64,000 nt of DNA from Neostapfia colusana. Lineage: Eukaryota; Streptophyta; Magnoliopsida; Poales; Poaceae. Position numbers and translations under genes: made by a program. The stretch's first letter is position 1. Each line of letters starts with the position of its first letter. Where the stretch lies: contig JASWHV010000007.1 of NCBI GenBank assembly GCA_030760725.1, positions 27,481,324 to 27,545,323 on the forward strand. The letters are read 5' to 3'. Positions 11,159 through 24,386 of this stretch are shown here, one piece after another. Below the pieces are notes generated by a model. The model was not told where the DNA came from and did no database searches. It worked only from the letters and a program-made list of their open reading frames with translations.

Positions 11159-12008
11159 CTAAAATCCATAATTGAAGGCAGCTATCTAAAATCAGGTGAT
11201 TTCAATTTGGTATACCATGAAGAGGTCAGTGTGAGGCTACATAGTTACTATTCATGAATTATTGGCAAAACAGAATATGGGGCAGCATATCTGGTCCTTA
11301 AAAAGCAACAGAAAACCATATGTGAACCGACTAAAATAAAGGAGCCTTTATTTTCTGTCTATCACGAGGATAATTTGCTTTATTCCACCTCTATCACAAG
11401 GGTAATTTGTTTAGGACTTACCACAAAGTCGGCCTAATACAACAACACGATAAAGCAGATTCATTGTTCACCAACAAATACTAACTGATCCATTCTGGAT
11501 GAACATAGGTCGTGTACACAAAAGACACCACGACATACTGAATTTGGATCCAAAGTAAACGTAGCACACTGAAGTTAGTTTCCTAGAACAATTTTTTGCC
11601 AGCTTCACGTGAAAAAAAAGAGGAAAAAGAAAATTTGGAGTGAACTGAAAGATAAACAAAAATAATACATCATACTTTCAATTAGTTAAACAAACATTAT
11701 ACAGGGGAGATGGACACCAAGTAGCAGATGCCCTAAGCACACAAGGTTAGACGGGATCACAGGACCCGGTAACAGCAATCAGCTTTGGCATGGGCGTCCC
11801 GTTCCGATTTTGAAAATTTTGGATCGTGCAGCTCACACAGCAGGTAAGGGATCCAGCATCTATCAGACCAGATTACATCCAATCCAAGCGATATAGGGTT
11901 CCTTACCTATGAAAGGAAACACCAAAATCTGAGGTGGATCAGAAATCCAATCCCACCAAACCCAATCGACGCGCAGGCTGAGCGAGGGCTAGCAGCTGCC
12001 TGCCTTAC
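11159..12008. other. Putative first intron of EYA
   Basis: AT-rich sequence between the proposed 5' UTR exon and the first coding exon. I see no transposon termini or coding homology in it. Confidence 0.45.
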
Positions 12009-12100
12009 CGGTGGAGCCACCGGAACCCGGCGGCTGCACCTGTTCTTCCCCCACGGTGGAATCGAGTGGGAACGGCCGAATCTAGTGAGGGCTGGGCTGC
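12009..12100 (-). promoter_or_regulatory. Putative 5' untranslated exon and promoter side of EYA
   Basis: On the minus strand a GC-rich stretch ends at a good donor (GTAAGG, GT at 12008-12007). It pairs with the acceptor TTTTAG just before 11158, giving an 850-bp first intron. Joined in the reading frame of EYA, this exon contains no ATG, so it would be 5' UTR. Just upstream (12100-12250) several GCCCA motifs in the gene's direction resemble site II elements of housekeeping promoters, and no clear TATA box is seen. The 5' limit at 12100 is arbitrary. Confidence 0.5.
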
Positions 12101-12654
12101 TTATCGAGCTTCCGACGTGTGCAGCAGCATGCCGTTCACGCGAGCCGCGCTGGAGCCAGCATGACTGCCTGCCTGAGGTGCGGCCGGACTTGCAGAACTG
12201 GGCTCATTAACGAGCTTTCTGCCAGGCCCTGCGCGAGGATGACTTGGGCCTCTGCCTTGCTTCGTCACGGGACGATGGGGTACGTGTTCGGCTATCTTCG
12301 CTGGGAACCACGGGCCGCCATCACCAGGAAGGAAAAGATCATATCCTGGATGTATGAAAGCATTTTCTGATGTTCACAACCCTTGTTGAAGGTAAACATC
12401 GTTTTCTATTAGGTGATCATATTTGTTCTTCTACTTTTCTAATTAATAGTGTGAAAAATAAAAAAACTGCATCATGAACTGCTTAATCCATATTTGCCGG
12501 CAAATTAATAATTCGAGAAAAATACAATCTTCAGTGCTATGTATGCAATTGTCCCAACCAAATACAATTGAAGAGGGAATTGGATCAGTGAAAATAACTA
12601 TTAAGCTAAACAATTTAATAGCATTTTCTTCAATTACCTACAGCCATGGTGCCA

Positions 12655-12780
12655 ACAGACTACAACAACAACAAAACCTTCATCCCAATCACGTTGGGGT
12701 AGGCCTATGTTGTAATGACATAGCCGATCCCGAGTCTTGTTAAAGAAGAGAGGTTGTGATAGGTTTGACGAGCCAACAAA
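12655..12780. repeat. Dispersed grass repeat (ACAACAACAAAACC...GTTGGGGTAGG type)
   Basis: Same family as 1165-1375 and 9700-10400. It begins with the CAA tract, then CACGTTGGGGTAGGC, and ends near GGTTGTGATAGG. The rest of 12100-13127 is AT-rich without recognisable features. Confidence 0.5.
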
Positions 12781-13127
12781 TATACTTAGTCATTTCAGGG
12801 AAATAAAACCTAATAAATGGTGTCAACTAACTACATTATTCTAAAATATGTCGATAGCTCTTAGCTTTAGTCGTGGGAGAATCTTGGTATTTTACTGTTG
12901 CAGATAGATGCTAAATGAAGGAATGGAAAAGCTGCATCTGAAGGTGGACATTGTTAATTTACTTAAGAGACATTTTGATTATGAAGAATTTATAATTGAA
13001 TGTGATCTAAAAAAATCATAACTGCACAATTTGATCGCGTTAGTTTTGTGGTTAACTATATATTAGGGTACAATATAATTTATTAGGTAAAAATGATAAT
13101 GAACACACAAAGTGACATATGGACCGT

Positions 13128-14069
13128 TGTCGGAGTATGAGCTGCGACACTCCTCCCGACATGCTACGGAAGCAGCCCGCGGAGGTTCTTTGATTGGAGA
13201 AGGCTTGGTGCCCTCAAGCGATCAGACTCGAGAGGGCGGGTGAACACCGGGATTTACGTGGTTTGGGCCGCCGGAGCGTAATACCCTACGTCCACGGGAG
13301 TGTTTGTTGCATTGCTTGCGCGTATGAGTGTGTGAAAGTGTAGGGTTGTGAACCCTTTGTCTGGTGGACACCCCGGTCCTTTTATAATCCAAGGCGGGGG
13401 TGGTTACAATGTGGCTTAGAGCTCAGCGGGGAGGCTCGGACCAGAGCCCAGAGCACGTGCGACACCGGAGCCCTCCTCAGCGGGGGGGGGGGGGGGGGGG
13501 GGAGGGGGGGGAGGTTCAGAGCTCACCGACACGTGGCAGCTCCGGACCTCACCTCAGCGAGGAGGCTCGGACCGGAGCCCAGGGCACGTGTCGACACCGG
13601 AGCCCTCCTCAACGGGGAGGAGGTTCAGAGCCCATCGATACGTGGCAGCTCCGGACCTCACCTCAGCGGGGAGGCTCGGACCGGAGCCCAGGCCACGTGC
13701 CGACACCGAAGCCCTCCTCGGCGGGGAGGAGGTTTAGAGCCCACCGACACGTGGCAGCTCTAGACCTCATCTCAGCGGGAAGGCTCGGACCGAAGCCCAA
13801 GGCACGTGTCGACACCGGAGCCCTCCTCTGCGGAGAGGAGGTTCAGAGTCCACCGACACGTGGCAGCTCCGGACTTCACCTCAGCAGGGAGGCTCGAACC
13901 GGAGTCCATGGCAAGGTTGGGCTCTAGAGCCCCAGCGCACGTGGTAGTCACAAGGTTGGCCTCGGGGCAAAGGACACGTGGCTTTGCTAGCGCCCGCCTC
14001 ACTATGTAGGCAGGGCCTTGGCTGTCTTTTACCCTCCACGCAGGGTACCCGGTCCGTAGAGTACCGACA
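13128..14069 (-). mobile_element. Solo LTR with internal tandem repeats and a 21-base poly-G run
   Basis: 942 bp, TGTCGG...CCGACA, flanked by a perfect 5-bp duplication ACCGT (13123-13127, 14070-14074). No primer site or internal region is attached, so it is a solo LTR. Orientation comes from TATAAAAGGA on the minus strand near 13380. Between 13430 and 13920 it holds four or five copies of a ~108-110-bp repeat (GGAGGCTCGGACCGGAGCCC / CACGTG motif). The same family starts at 62346. The G run at 13482-13502 lies inside the repeat array. Confidence 0.88.
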
Positions 14070-14418
14070 ACCGTGCTGAGTAAATATTACCATGATTGGA
14101 TTAAGTTGTGAGAAATTCAAATGAGTGAAAGAGTAATGGGTTGTAGAGTAGGACAGGTTAAAATTTCAATTATCGAAAGTTTGATTAATACAACAGAAAA
14201 CAAAATAAAATTTAGTTAACCATAATTATAAAAATGAAAATTAACTTAAGCAAAAAAATTTAATTAACCACACATTTTAGTTAGGTTCCATTCAGTTTTA
14301 AAAGTGTCCACCCCTAATCCGAAGGACGAACAGTGGAAAAGCAAGTGCTTCAGGTATAATTTTCAGGTATAATTTTTCGGACACCTTGTTCTTTTTTTAG
14401 GTGATGGGTCATCTGAGG
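14070..14418. other. AT-rich intergenic sequence
   Basis: Nothing recognisable between the solo LTR and the next MITE-like element. Confidence 0.6.
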
Positions 14419-14979
14419 TAGGGGTGGGTATGTTTAACCGTTAAACGTAAAACCGACCGAACCGCACCAAACCAAAATATACGATTAACCGAAAGTTTTG
14501 GTTAAAAGTGCGATTATCATTTTTGTACTATCGGTTTCCGGGCGTGAGCCAAACCTAGGGCTTGGATCAAAATATAGCTTTAAAAGATTTTTTAAGTGCC
14601 CGTGTTTATTTAGGGTTGTATTTCAGTTAATTAAAATTTATGTGGTTATCCCGTCTTATTAACTGAATGACCAATTTAACCAAAATTTTAACCCACACTA
14701 TCCTATAAACCAAAAATATAAAACTCAATAGTACTAATCTTTATCTTCACTAAAATTTTCCTCATAGAACAACATAATCTTAATATTCTCCACCCATCAC
14801 CGACACATATATGTAATTTTGGTATATTTATTACTTATTTTTATTTGTTTATTATCATTTTTGCCCAATAAATTATGTTACACATTAAAATGCGGTTCAT
14901 CTCAAAATCGAACTGAATTAATCGCAACCGAATTTTGTGGTTAACCGAAGTAACCGCATTGATCGAATGCCCCTTCCTA
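14419..14979. mobile_element. Probable hAT-type MITE
   Basis: 561 bp, starting TAGGGGTGGGTATG and ending with the inverse of TAGGAAGGGGCATTCG, a terminus often seen in plant hAT elements. Imperfect 8-bp flanks ATCTGAGG / ATCAGAGT (6 of 8) support the limits. The interior is AT-rich with GGTTAACC/CCGAACC-like motifs near both ends. It has no coding capacity. Confidence 0.5.
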
Positions 14980-14987
14980 ATCAGAGT

Positions 14988-16400
14988 TGTTCCTTGCCAA
15001 TTCCATGCACTTTCAAGTCAGCCATATATACATCTTTCAACTTACAACTTGGAATCAAAAACATTTTAGTTTAAATACAAAAATATTTCTGAAATAAAAT
15101 AGAATAATCTTAAAAGTCATTTGACTAGTTTTCTGATTTCAGTTTTAATAGAGAGAGAAGAGAATTAAAATAACCTATTTACTTTTGAATGAATTATATT
15201 GTTTTTAATATAGCATATAACTAAGTTTGTCATTATAAAGTATATATCAACATCCACATTCACAAATAAGTTACTGTTGCGCAACAACTAGACAAGTTAA
15301 GCATAAAGATAGACAAATCATTGTAAATAATTATAAAATTAGAAAGATACAATGCTTCATGTTTGTAGGGAAAAAATGTAACCACTAAAATGTTTCAATT
15401 TTTTACCTAAAATCTAAATGTTTCTTCGCAAACACAATTATTGTATAACCTAGTTTCTTGTTTGGAATGGCATAATTTCATCCTAAAAGTGCTAACATCC
15501 CAGTCTCAGTTCATACTAACTCTTTTTTTAAGCAACATGCTGACGTTCCTGAGCTTACTGGCCACTAGCTCAAAATGGTCCACTTGTACCCCGCTCTACT
15601 TCAGCAGACGCCTTCTTCATAAACTAACATCTATGTTGGTGACCATGAGGTCCTCGGGCACCTTGTGGTGGCCAGCTAGACCTTTTGTGGTCATGGCTAA
15701 ATCTTTTATTGTGGTGTCTAGATTTGTCTCAGATTAGGACAAGGTTTTTCATCGTTCTGCTTCAGGGTTCATTAACATTTTTAAGAGCAGCCGGTGTATG
15801 TACCTTTTAGGAAAATAAAACTCTGCTGCGATGTGATAGTTGCATTGAACTTGTAACAATCTTTCAGCCCGTATTGGCGTATCGCAGATTCATCCCCTCC
15901 TGAATAATCAAGGCCCAGGTCGCGACAGACATACATTACTGGTAAATCCTAGGGTTGACGGAGAGTAAAATTTTGGTCAAATCCAGGCCAGCACGATCAA
16001 AGCACGAAGGCGTCACGGCGAGCAGACATGCAGACAACTGATCTCCGTGCGCACTACCATGCTTCCATCATCTTTTTTTCTTCATCCAGAGCATCGGCTT
16101 CTTGTGCACGGATGGAAAACCGAAATGCAAAACTGCAAATCAGTTTCCAAACCTCTAAAAAAAGAAACAGGAAACAAAAGCAGTCTTTTTCTATTGAGGC
16201 GAGATCTTCACGATCGATCAGATAATTGTAGTATGATTTATCGGTCAACATATCTTAGATTCTGTGAAAGTCATCCTCACATCAACCGGATCAGATCTTG
16301 TACTCCACATTCAATCACAAACCCATGGGAAGAAGAGAACTCCAAGTGAAAAAGGCGAACACATGGGAAGAGCAAAAATCTCTGGAACAGAAAGGCTCAG
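14988..16400. other. AT-rich intergenic stretch without recognised gene
   Basis: Only short open frames occur and none shows family resemblance. Sequence with moderate GC begins at about 15900. Confidence 0.55.
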
Positions 16401-16609
16401 AAGGATCCATTGGTTTCTCTCAATCAGCAGGGCGTAACCCCGTCCTCAGAAAATCCCTTATCAGTGACGCATCACGGCCTCCTACCACAGACCCATCCAG
16501 GAAAAAAAACAAGGGGAAACAAGATAGGAATCGAGAAATCAAAGACGGAAGCACGCCGTGTCGCAAATCCAAGCAGCGCGGCGAAGCGAGTGCCGGAGTG
16601 CGAGGCGGC

Positions 16610-16760
16610 AGAGGAAGGCGAGACGGGTGGTGCCGTGGCTGCGTGCGTATATATAGGGACGGGCTAGGGTTTTCCAGATGACGATGACTCCGCCATGGGC
16701 TTGGTTTCCAGGCCGGACTTTGAAGTTACTGATGGGCTTACCCCGTTCTGTCCAGCCCAG
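16610..16760 (-). promoter_or_regulatory. Promoter-like cluster: telo-box, TATA box and site-II-like motifs
   Basis: On the minus strand AAACCCTAG (16672-16664) precedes TATATATA (16655-16648) by nine bases. Upstream are AAGCCCATGG (near 16695-16705) and TAAGCCCATC (near 16735). Telo-box plus site II (TGGGCY) with TATA is the usual promoter layout of ribosomal-protein and snoRNA genes in plants. A transcript would start near 16618 and run left. No protein reading frame or convincing RNA follows before EYA at 12.1 kb, so it may serve a non-coding transcript or be a relic. Confidence 0.45.
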
Positions 16761-17737
16761 TTCCTTTTTTCGAATGAAAAAAAAGGTATATTTTTGGTAA
16801 TAAACTGCGAGCGCCCTCGTTTCTGTATTGAGAATTCGGCCCTTGGTTTGTCGGGAGCGTCAAAAGCAAGCGCGTGGAAAAACAAATTAAGAAAAAATAA
16901 ATCTAGCGAGGAGCCTGCATATTCGAAGCGTCTACTGAGCATCGCCTGCAAATATGAATCCGAAGCGTATTCTAAGCGACGTACAATTCAGAATGCCGTT
17001 GGGCGACTCAGAAACTACTCATTACATCAAATATTTCAAAACTCACCTCCATTCATTTCGAAATATTTAACGTAAACTAGTTAACCTCAAATATTTCAAA
17101 AGAGCATTAGGGAATGAGCAAAAGGCAGAGCTGAAAGTTGGTGAATCATCACTCGCTTTTCCGTTCCACTGCAAAACACAAAAAAACCGAACATAGATGC
17201 AAAGCAATCTGAATATGATAAGAACGGCCTCTTTCTTTTATTGCAGCGTCAGTATCTACATCAGATTTTTAGTTACAATTACAATGCTGAGGATCCATAA
17301 CAACAGTCGCGTCTAAGAAAAAAAATGACAGACAACGATTAGAATCGTTTACAGTACAAGGCGCCTAAACAATCAGTTACACGACAATTAGCTCGGTAGC
17401 CCACCGAAAGAATGGATTTTAGCAACAATGTAACAACAGATACATGAACCAGAATATATCAAAATCATTCGATCATTTTCCCCATATAAATATATACAGG
17501 TATTGGAAAATGGGTTAGGAATTAGCGTATCTATATGACCCAAGATTAGAGTCAAACATTGGTAACTCACGTCCTCATTGGACTTCTACAAGGCTGTTCG
17601 TTGGACAGTGCTGAGTGCTGTCGCGCCTTCAAAACTGAATGCAAGAAGAGATCTCTTGTTACCAGTCAAAAACCATATGTAACGCAACCCTTGGAGTCAA
17701 GAACAAGTATAATAAGCAAATGGACAGTATTCCTACC
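16761..17737. other. Intergenic sequence left of the CACTA element
   Basis: Mixed composition with no exon, element terminus or RNA gene that I can support. Short open frames in all directions lack similarity. Confidence 0.5.
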
Positions 17738-17740
17738 TGT

Positions 17741-18065
17741 CACTACAGAGATTCGACAAACTTACGACGGCTGAGGCCGTCGTAATTAAGTCATAAACCG
17801 TCGTAAGTTAACTACTTACGACGGTATTTCTTTACTTACGACGGTGTACAATCGAGATAATTACCCAATCGTAAATAATGAAACTTACGACGGCTACCGT
17901 CGTAAATAACATAACTTACGACGGCGTCGCGCATCTGTCGTAAGTAACGGCACAGGCCACGTGGTGGCCCAAGGCACGTTACTTACGACGGTTCTGGTGA
18001 CCGTCGTAAGTAACAGAGGCTAACTTACGACGGCTTCTGGGCAGTAGCCGTCGTAAGTTATATTT
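17741..18065. repeat. CACTA left terminal and subterminal repeats
   Basis: About ten copies of ACTTACGACGG or its inverse, in both orientations, follow the terminal CACTA motif. Confidence 0.85.
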
Positions 18066-18659
18066 GTAATTTTTTTTAAAAAACAGAAACGCACTAACCT
18101 CGCACGATAGCCAGCTCACAGAACAAATAGTTATGAGTAAACAGTTATAAAATTGTTCATATGCATCACACACAACACAAATTACAAACGGGCTACACAC
18201 TATCCTCTCGACTACCTTCGGAGCCGAAGATATCATCTCCACGCGTCTCTCTTGAAACCGGTAGCCGTGGCGATAGGGTAGAGGCCTCCGTCGCCGAACT
18301 CTACAAAACACATGAGTAGTTATGAAGGTTTGGATTCAGATATCAATGCCTTTCTCTTTTTTCTCACTCTCTTCCTCTCTCTGTACTATTTATCCACTCT
18401 TTATGTTATTCTCACTCACACCCTCTCTCGCACTCTCTCTCTCTCCCTCTATTGCAACACTCGATCTCTCCATCTCACTCTCTCTCGCACTCCCTCTCTC
18501 CTTTCTGTACCACTCTACATCTCCCTCTCTCTTTATGTTAGATGAAAAATACAATATTAAAGAGTTTATTACCTGTACCGGAGGCACGTGGGCTGCGGGC
18601 TCCTGTGACGGGGTCACCTGCGGCGGCTGCCACGTACATGATTTGTTGGCCGTTCTGTC

Positions 18660-20686
18660 GAGCTAAGGCCTATAATTGAAAAATATTAGAACATATGTAT
18701 TTCTGAAATGTTATGAAAGTAAACTACTGTAATTAAAATTACTTACCTCCACCGTTGCCTGCATCTGGGCCATGTAGTTAGCTTGGTACTCCTGGATGGC
18801 TCTCGTCCTGCCGAGCTCCTCCTAGGTCCGCGTCAGCCTCTCCTGCATGGCACATAACTCCATGTCCCTCTGCGAGAGACGGCCACTCGACGGACCAACC
18901 GATGAAGCCAGCGTCGATGAAGTGCCTCTCGCAGGTCACGCCAACCTCGAGTCAACAACTCCATCGAAAATGACAAACCTACAAAAGAAAGAAAAATAAT
19001 AAGTAAAAGAAGGAATATTGGAAAACCTAAATCAAAGAAACCAACTCACCGGCCATGGGCCTTCCCGCCGCCGCTTGCATACACGGCTTGAGGGTCGATT
19101 GACGCGTTTTAATCGTACCCTTCACCGTGTATTTTGATGACTTCCTGCCCGTACTTTTCCTAAAAACATAGAAATGGTGTTAGTGTGTCAATAATAATAT
19201 TAGTTATAATTAAATTAAATAATTCTGTAAACTTACCAATCGATCGGTCGCGACCTGACTGCACTGCCCCGGCTGCGACGGGTCACTTCCCCTGTGACCT
19301 CTCTTTCAAACCTCGATTGCGCTAGGCTCCTGGCCGATCTCTCGCTCCTGTAGATGCGTGTTAGTAGGGTAAATATGTTATGAACACATAAACGAACTTA
19401 TAATACACTTACCATACGTTTAGCCAAACGCAAATAACCATCAGCGCCATAGTTGTGCTTCCCGTCGGACCCTCTGCATCCTCGAGCCCTCATGGACTTA
19501 GCTTTGAAGTCATCGCTAGCCCAATACCGACAGAGAACTCGGTATGCGTCGGATTGACCCTCTAACCAGGAAATACTAACCTGCACATATTTAGTATATC
19601 ATTAACTATTAACATAAGTAACTATTGAGTTTTTTTAACAATTAGAACTTACCTCTGCGTATTGATCCTCTGTCAAGTACGTGTTGGAGTCCCTTCTAAA
19701 GGGACCCCGTTCCTGCTGCTGCTGATGTCGTTTCTGGTAGTCGTTAACGGCCTGTATGCGAGCGTACGACAACGCATGCGTCACGAGCTTCCGAGCGTTT
19801 GTGTGGAACATGAGTGTGGCGTGCTCCATCATGCTCTCACTCGTTTCCTCTAACTGGTACCTCAGCGTTAAGGAAACAAACATTTAATCAATATGCATTA
19901 ACAATTTAAATGAGTTGAAGAATGTAAACATTTAAACTTACCATAAAATCGTTCCATACGGCCCCTGAAGAGTGTCGTGCACCTCGTGCGAGACACGAGC
20001 GTAGTCGTCCCACGATAAAGCAGGGACACCATCGATGACCCGGGATAGTGCAAACACACTAAAGCTCCGATGACACCGTTAATCTGCCTGTGGTATCCCT
20101 GGCCCGTGAACGAACAGTCGTACCAAGATCTGCAAAATTTGTTATCTCAGTAAGTATCTGTAGACATCATGAAATATGTACCAAGTATATGATTTTTTAC
20201 CTGTCTCCAACTGGACGAATAGTGACCCGCTCACGAGGAACAAGAGGAGGAGCCGCAAAGTGGGCCCTCCTCGTCCGTCGTCTCTGCGCGGGCACCACGT
20301 CCGGTGACCCGGAAGGATAGTCAGCACTAGAGCCCGAAGGCTCCACGCTCGCCGGCTCCGAAGGTAGGGTAGCCGACTCCGAGGGCTGGCTAGCCTGTGG
20401 CGGCGGCCTAACCTCTAACTCTGAATCTGACGACTGTGAGTCAGACTGCAAAATTAAAGGATTGATAAGAATAAATTATTTATAAGTGCAATTTAAGATA
20501 ACGTGATTGACAACTGAAATTTACCTCTGTGCGCTGTAAGGCTAGAGGTCAGCCCGCAAAGTCTGGTAGGTGCCTCATCACCTGAGAGCGTCTGTTCGCA
20601 CCTGACGAGCTACGTGAGAAGAGGTCCCGTGACCGACTGAGGAACCCTCGTGTCCCCTTCTTCCCGCTCCCCTTTGATGACGACAT
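18660..20686 (-). pseudogene. CACTA second gene, plant transposase Ptta/En/Spm (Transposase_24-like)
   Basis: The ATG at 20686 opens a Ser/Arg/Lys-rich exon with an in-frame TGA at 20551-20549, just before its donor near 20524. A Ser/Pro/Glu-rich exon follows (about 20450-20203). Next comes a segment beginning SWYDCSFTGQGY (20125-19945) with one frameshift, then one with TLMFHTNARKLVTHAL (19883-19650). Two more segments follow: WLEGQSDAYRVLCRYWASDD (19570-19400) and basic sequence to about 18660. This exon series fits PF03004-type proteins encoded beside TNP2 in CACTA elements. Exon borders are approximate, and the stop and frameshift make it non-functional. Confidence 0.7.
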
Positions 20687-20821
20687 CCTGTTGCAAGGAA
20701 TAATTGATAAATATTGCTGCTCCCCTTTGATGACGACAAAATTCATGTTAAGTTAGTGAAGAAAACGTTTAAATCATCAATTTCAAAATTCATCAATGTC
20801 ATGATCATGTACCCTACTCCT

Positions 20822-23800
20822 TAAACCAGACCATCGATCTTCTTTCGTGAGCGTCTGAACTGGATTTCATTTCCGTTTACGCATATCAGAAGTCTCGACA
20901 TCTTGAGCATCTCCAACTAAGTCATCGAGTCCTACACCAGGCTTGATGATAAACGAGTATGACAACTCTTATTCTTGGTAAACCTCGTCAACCTTATCAG
21001 TATCATGGTAACCATTATCTCCTGGAGTGTATAACCGCTCACGAGGATTAATCTTATGTACAACCCACCAAGCTTTGAGTTTTTTGCATGGATAAGATAG
21101 ATACTACACTTGCCCCACTTGGTGTGCAACAACAAATGAATCGTATCCTCGTAGCTGTTCGTTGTGTTTGACTTCCACCATGCCAAATTGGTTTAGTTGA
21201 GTTCCATGATTGATATCAAACCAATCACAGTGAAAAAATACTACTCAAAGATCTTTATTCCTGGCAAAAGCAAATTCAAGGATTTTATTAATAATTCCAT
21301 AATAATTAGTTTCACGTCCTTGAGAGTCCCCTCGTCACAACTCCGGTATTAGATGTTGCCGCGAGAGGACGAAGAGATTCAAATTGAGTTGTACGGAATT
21401 GGTAGCCATTGACGTCATATCGACCATAGCTAACTTTAATCAATCCATAGGATAGTTGTCGCAAGTCTTCATGGACGTGGGCATCTTTCATGCACTGTTA
21501 TAAGAACACTTTGTAAATACTCGTAAGTTATAAGAATACTTTGTAAATATTGCTAAGTTAACGAGAAAATGTTACATGATCTCGAAACCAGGATAGTAAA
21601 TTAGGTCCTCCGTTTATTCCTTCCCGTCGCATCACTTCTACTTATTTGCTCGTAGGTTGATGCCTATGTGTCCAATTTTGCTTGTGGAATTCACTGTACG
21701 AGAAGAAAACTTTTTAGAATAGATGTGTTACAAAATATGTCGATTAGTATAAATGTAAGACAAATACTTACTCGAAATATTTGTCTATCTCATCTATATT
21801 CGCGTACATGTAAAGGAAAGCAACACTCCTTTCTTCTGCGGTATAGTTGTAGGAAGTGGAACTACCAACAGTAGTGCCTCTTGTTGCAAAAATAGAGAGA
21901 TCACTACAAGGAGGTTGCTCATCCACATTGTACCGCATTGCCGAAGTGTTGACATTGTTTTCCTCTGCAAAGTAAATACTTGAAAAGTATCCTACTTCTT
22001 TAAGAGTAAATGCTTCGGCGATGCATCCTTCTACCTTTGCCCTGTTACGAACCATTGGTTTCAAATATCTTAGTGCTCTTTCAATATGATACATCCACCT
22101 ATATTGAACGGGACCTCCAACTTTAGCTTCAAATGAAAGATGGATGAGGAGATGTTGCATTGGATTGAAGAACCCTGGAGGAAATTTTTTTTTCCATCTT
22201 ACATAATAGTACCGGTATCTCCTTCTCCAATTTACGCATCATCTCTATCGTGATTTCTGTTGCACAGAGTTGTCTATAGAAGTGACTAAGCTCGGCTAGC
22301 ACCTTCCATACCGCATCATCAAAATAGCCCCGAAACATAACAGCTAGAAGTCTTTTTATAATTATGTGATAATCATGACTCTTCAACCCTGTCAGCTTTC
22401 CCGTTTTGATATTCACGGCTCGTTTCAGACTAGTTGCGTAACCATCTGGGAATTTCAAATTTTCAACCATTTGAGTACTTCTTTCTTTTCTTTAGGTCGA
22501 AGACAGAAAGAAGCACGTGGTTTAGCACCACTTTCAGAGAGCTCAAGAGTTGGACGGTTACAAAGCTCTACCAGGTACTTTCGAGCCTTTATATTGTCTT
22601 TCGTTTTGTCCGTCATGTCCATGCATGTACTTATAATACATTCGGCCATATTACGCTCTTGATGCATTACATCAACGTTATGCATTAGTATCAATGACCT
22701 CACATATGGTAGCTCCCATAGTCCACATATATGAGTCCAATTGTGATCCTCTCCGTAACCGATAAAATAACCAGGACGTCCTTTATCTGGCACCAGTTTG
22801 TCCAGCATATTAGATATTTTAGATCCGTTTAGACGTTTCGGTGGTCCTTTAGTGACAACGGTGTCTTTTTTAAAGACATTTCTCTGTTGCCTAAACATGT
22901 GATTCGGAGGCAGCCAACGTCCGTGACAATCGAAGTAGCATATCTTTCCTCCATGAGTAAGTCAAAAACAGTCTGTGTCAGAAGCACATATTGGACAAGT
23001 CAAACGACCGTGAGTGCTCCATCCAGAAAACATACCGTATGTCGGGAAATCATGGACGGACCACAAATAAGCAGCTCGAAGGTTGAATTTCTGCTTTTTG
23101 TAACAGTCGTACGCTTCGACTCCTGTCCACAACATTTTCAATTCTTCGATCAGCGGTTTCAACATCACGTTGAGACGTGGCCCAGGATGATCCAGCCCAG
23201 GTATAATGAGGCTAAGGAACATGAACTCGTACTTCATGCAAAGAGCTGGTGGTAGGTTGTACGGAATGACAAAGACAGGCTAACAGAAGTATGGTGTGGC
23301 GTTTGTACTGAACGACGAGAATCCATCTGTCGCCAACCCGATGTGAACATTTCTCGCATCACGACTGAAGTCTGGATCGAACCGGTCAAGCGTCTTCCAT
23401 GCCTCACCGTTGGCCAGGTGTATCATGACTGCATTGTTCTCACGTACATCTTCCTTGTGCCATCTCATGTGTCTGACCGTTCTTTTTGATAGAAACAACC
23501 GCTTCAACCGAGGTGTCACGGGTAAGTAACGAAGTTGCTTATGTGCGACCTCTGTCATCACATTATCACCATCGTTATTAACAACTTCGATAAACCTTGA
23601 TTCACCACATTTTAAGCATTTCTTCTCTTTTGCATGCTCTTTCTAGAAAAGCATGCAATTATTTGGACACACATCAATCTTCTCATATTTCATACCAAGA
23701 CCGGAAAGCAATTTCTTCGCCTGATACATATCTTTAGGTACTTTATGAGGCTGTGGAAGGATGTCGCTGATCAATTTGATGAGGTCGTTGTAGCAGTTAT

Positions 23801-24289
23801 TAGAAAAGAAGTAATTAGCCTTAATTGCCATAAGTCTAGTCATGAAAGTGAGAAGGGTCACTTCAGTGTGTTCATGCAACGGCTCTTCTAAAGCTTTGAG
23901 AAGCTTGAAGAACGCTTCAACCTCCGTTGTAGGAGGATCCTCCGTAAACTCTGGTTGTATAGCTTCAAGCATGTCATCCATCCTATCAACCCTCGTGTTA
24001 TCATCATTTTCGTCTTCCACTTCTTGTACAGTTTTAGAAGTTGTCTCGCCGTGGAAGGTCCACACCTCATAATGTGGCGTGTAACCGTTTCGACACAAGT
24101 GTATCGAGACCGTCATTTTATCCAAAAACTTGGTATTCCGACATTCCGTACATGGGCACCGCACCTTATCGATCTTTGACAATGAAAAAGCTCGATCTAC
24201 AAAGCATCTGTCTTGGCGAACCACTCATCCGAGTGACCACTAGAACTGTTCTTCCGACCGGTATACATCCAACTACGGTCCTCACCCAT
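20822..24289 (-). pseudogene. CACTA TNP2-like transposase, broken
   Basis: The ATG at 24289 begins MGEDRSWMYTGRKNSSSG, the transposase-associated domain, with its CPCTECRN cysteine motif near 24160. One base is missing near 24197. The TNP2 catalytic region (Transposase_21 type) spans about 23600-22460, with the WSTHGRLTCPIC segment near 23015 and HNVDVMHQERNMAECII near 22680-22630. A DUF4218-like part (SHDYHIIIKRLLAVMF, 22370-22320) and a DUF4216-like tail (21170-20830) follow. Stops include TAA at 23282-23280, a stop near 22965 and a TAG near 21100, with frame changes near 22460 and 22150. The family is clear but this copy cannot encode active transposase. Confidence 0.85.
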
Positions 24290-24386
24290 GTTTGAATCTG
24301 CAGTTTAATGTCAAGGAAATTATAGTCACTTTATAATTTATTTATGTCACGACCCTACATCTATTGGAAAGGATAGGTCCTAAACC

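Noticed and set aside
15441..15737. 98-codon plus-strand frame
   Set aside because: No similarity, no splice context, ordinary chance length for this composition.
16424..16475. Box C/D snoRNA
   Set aside because: Box C deviates (GTGATGC), no terminal stem and no rRNA target recognised; kept only as a hint with the promoter finding.
18312..18666. Leu/Ser-rich plus-strand frame of 114 codons
   Set aside because: CT-rich low-complexity sequence in a CACTA intron; antisense to the transposase gene.
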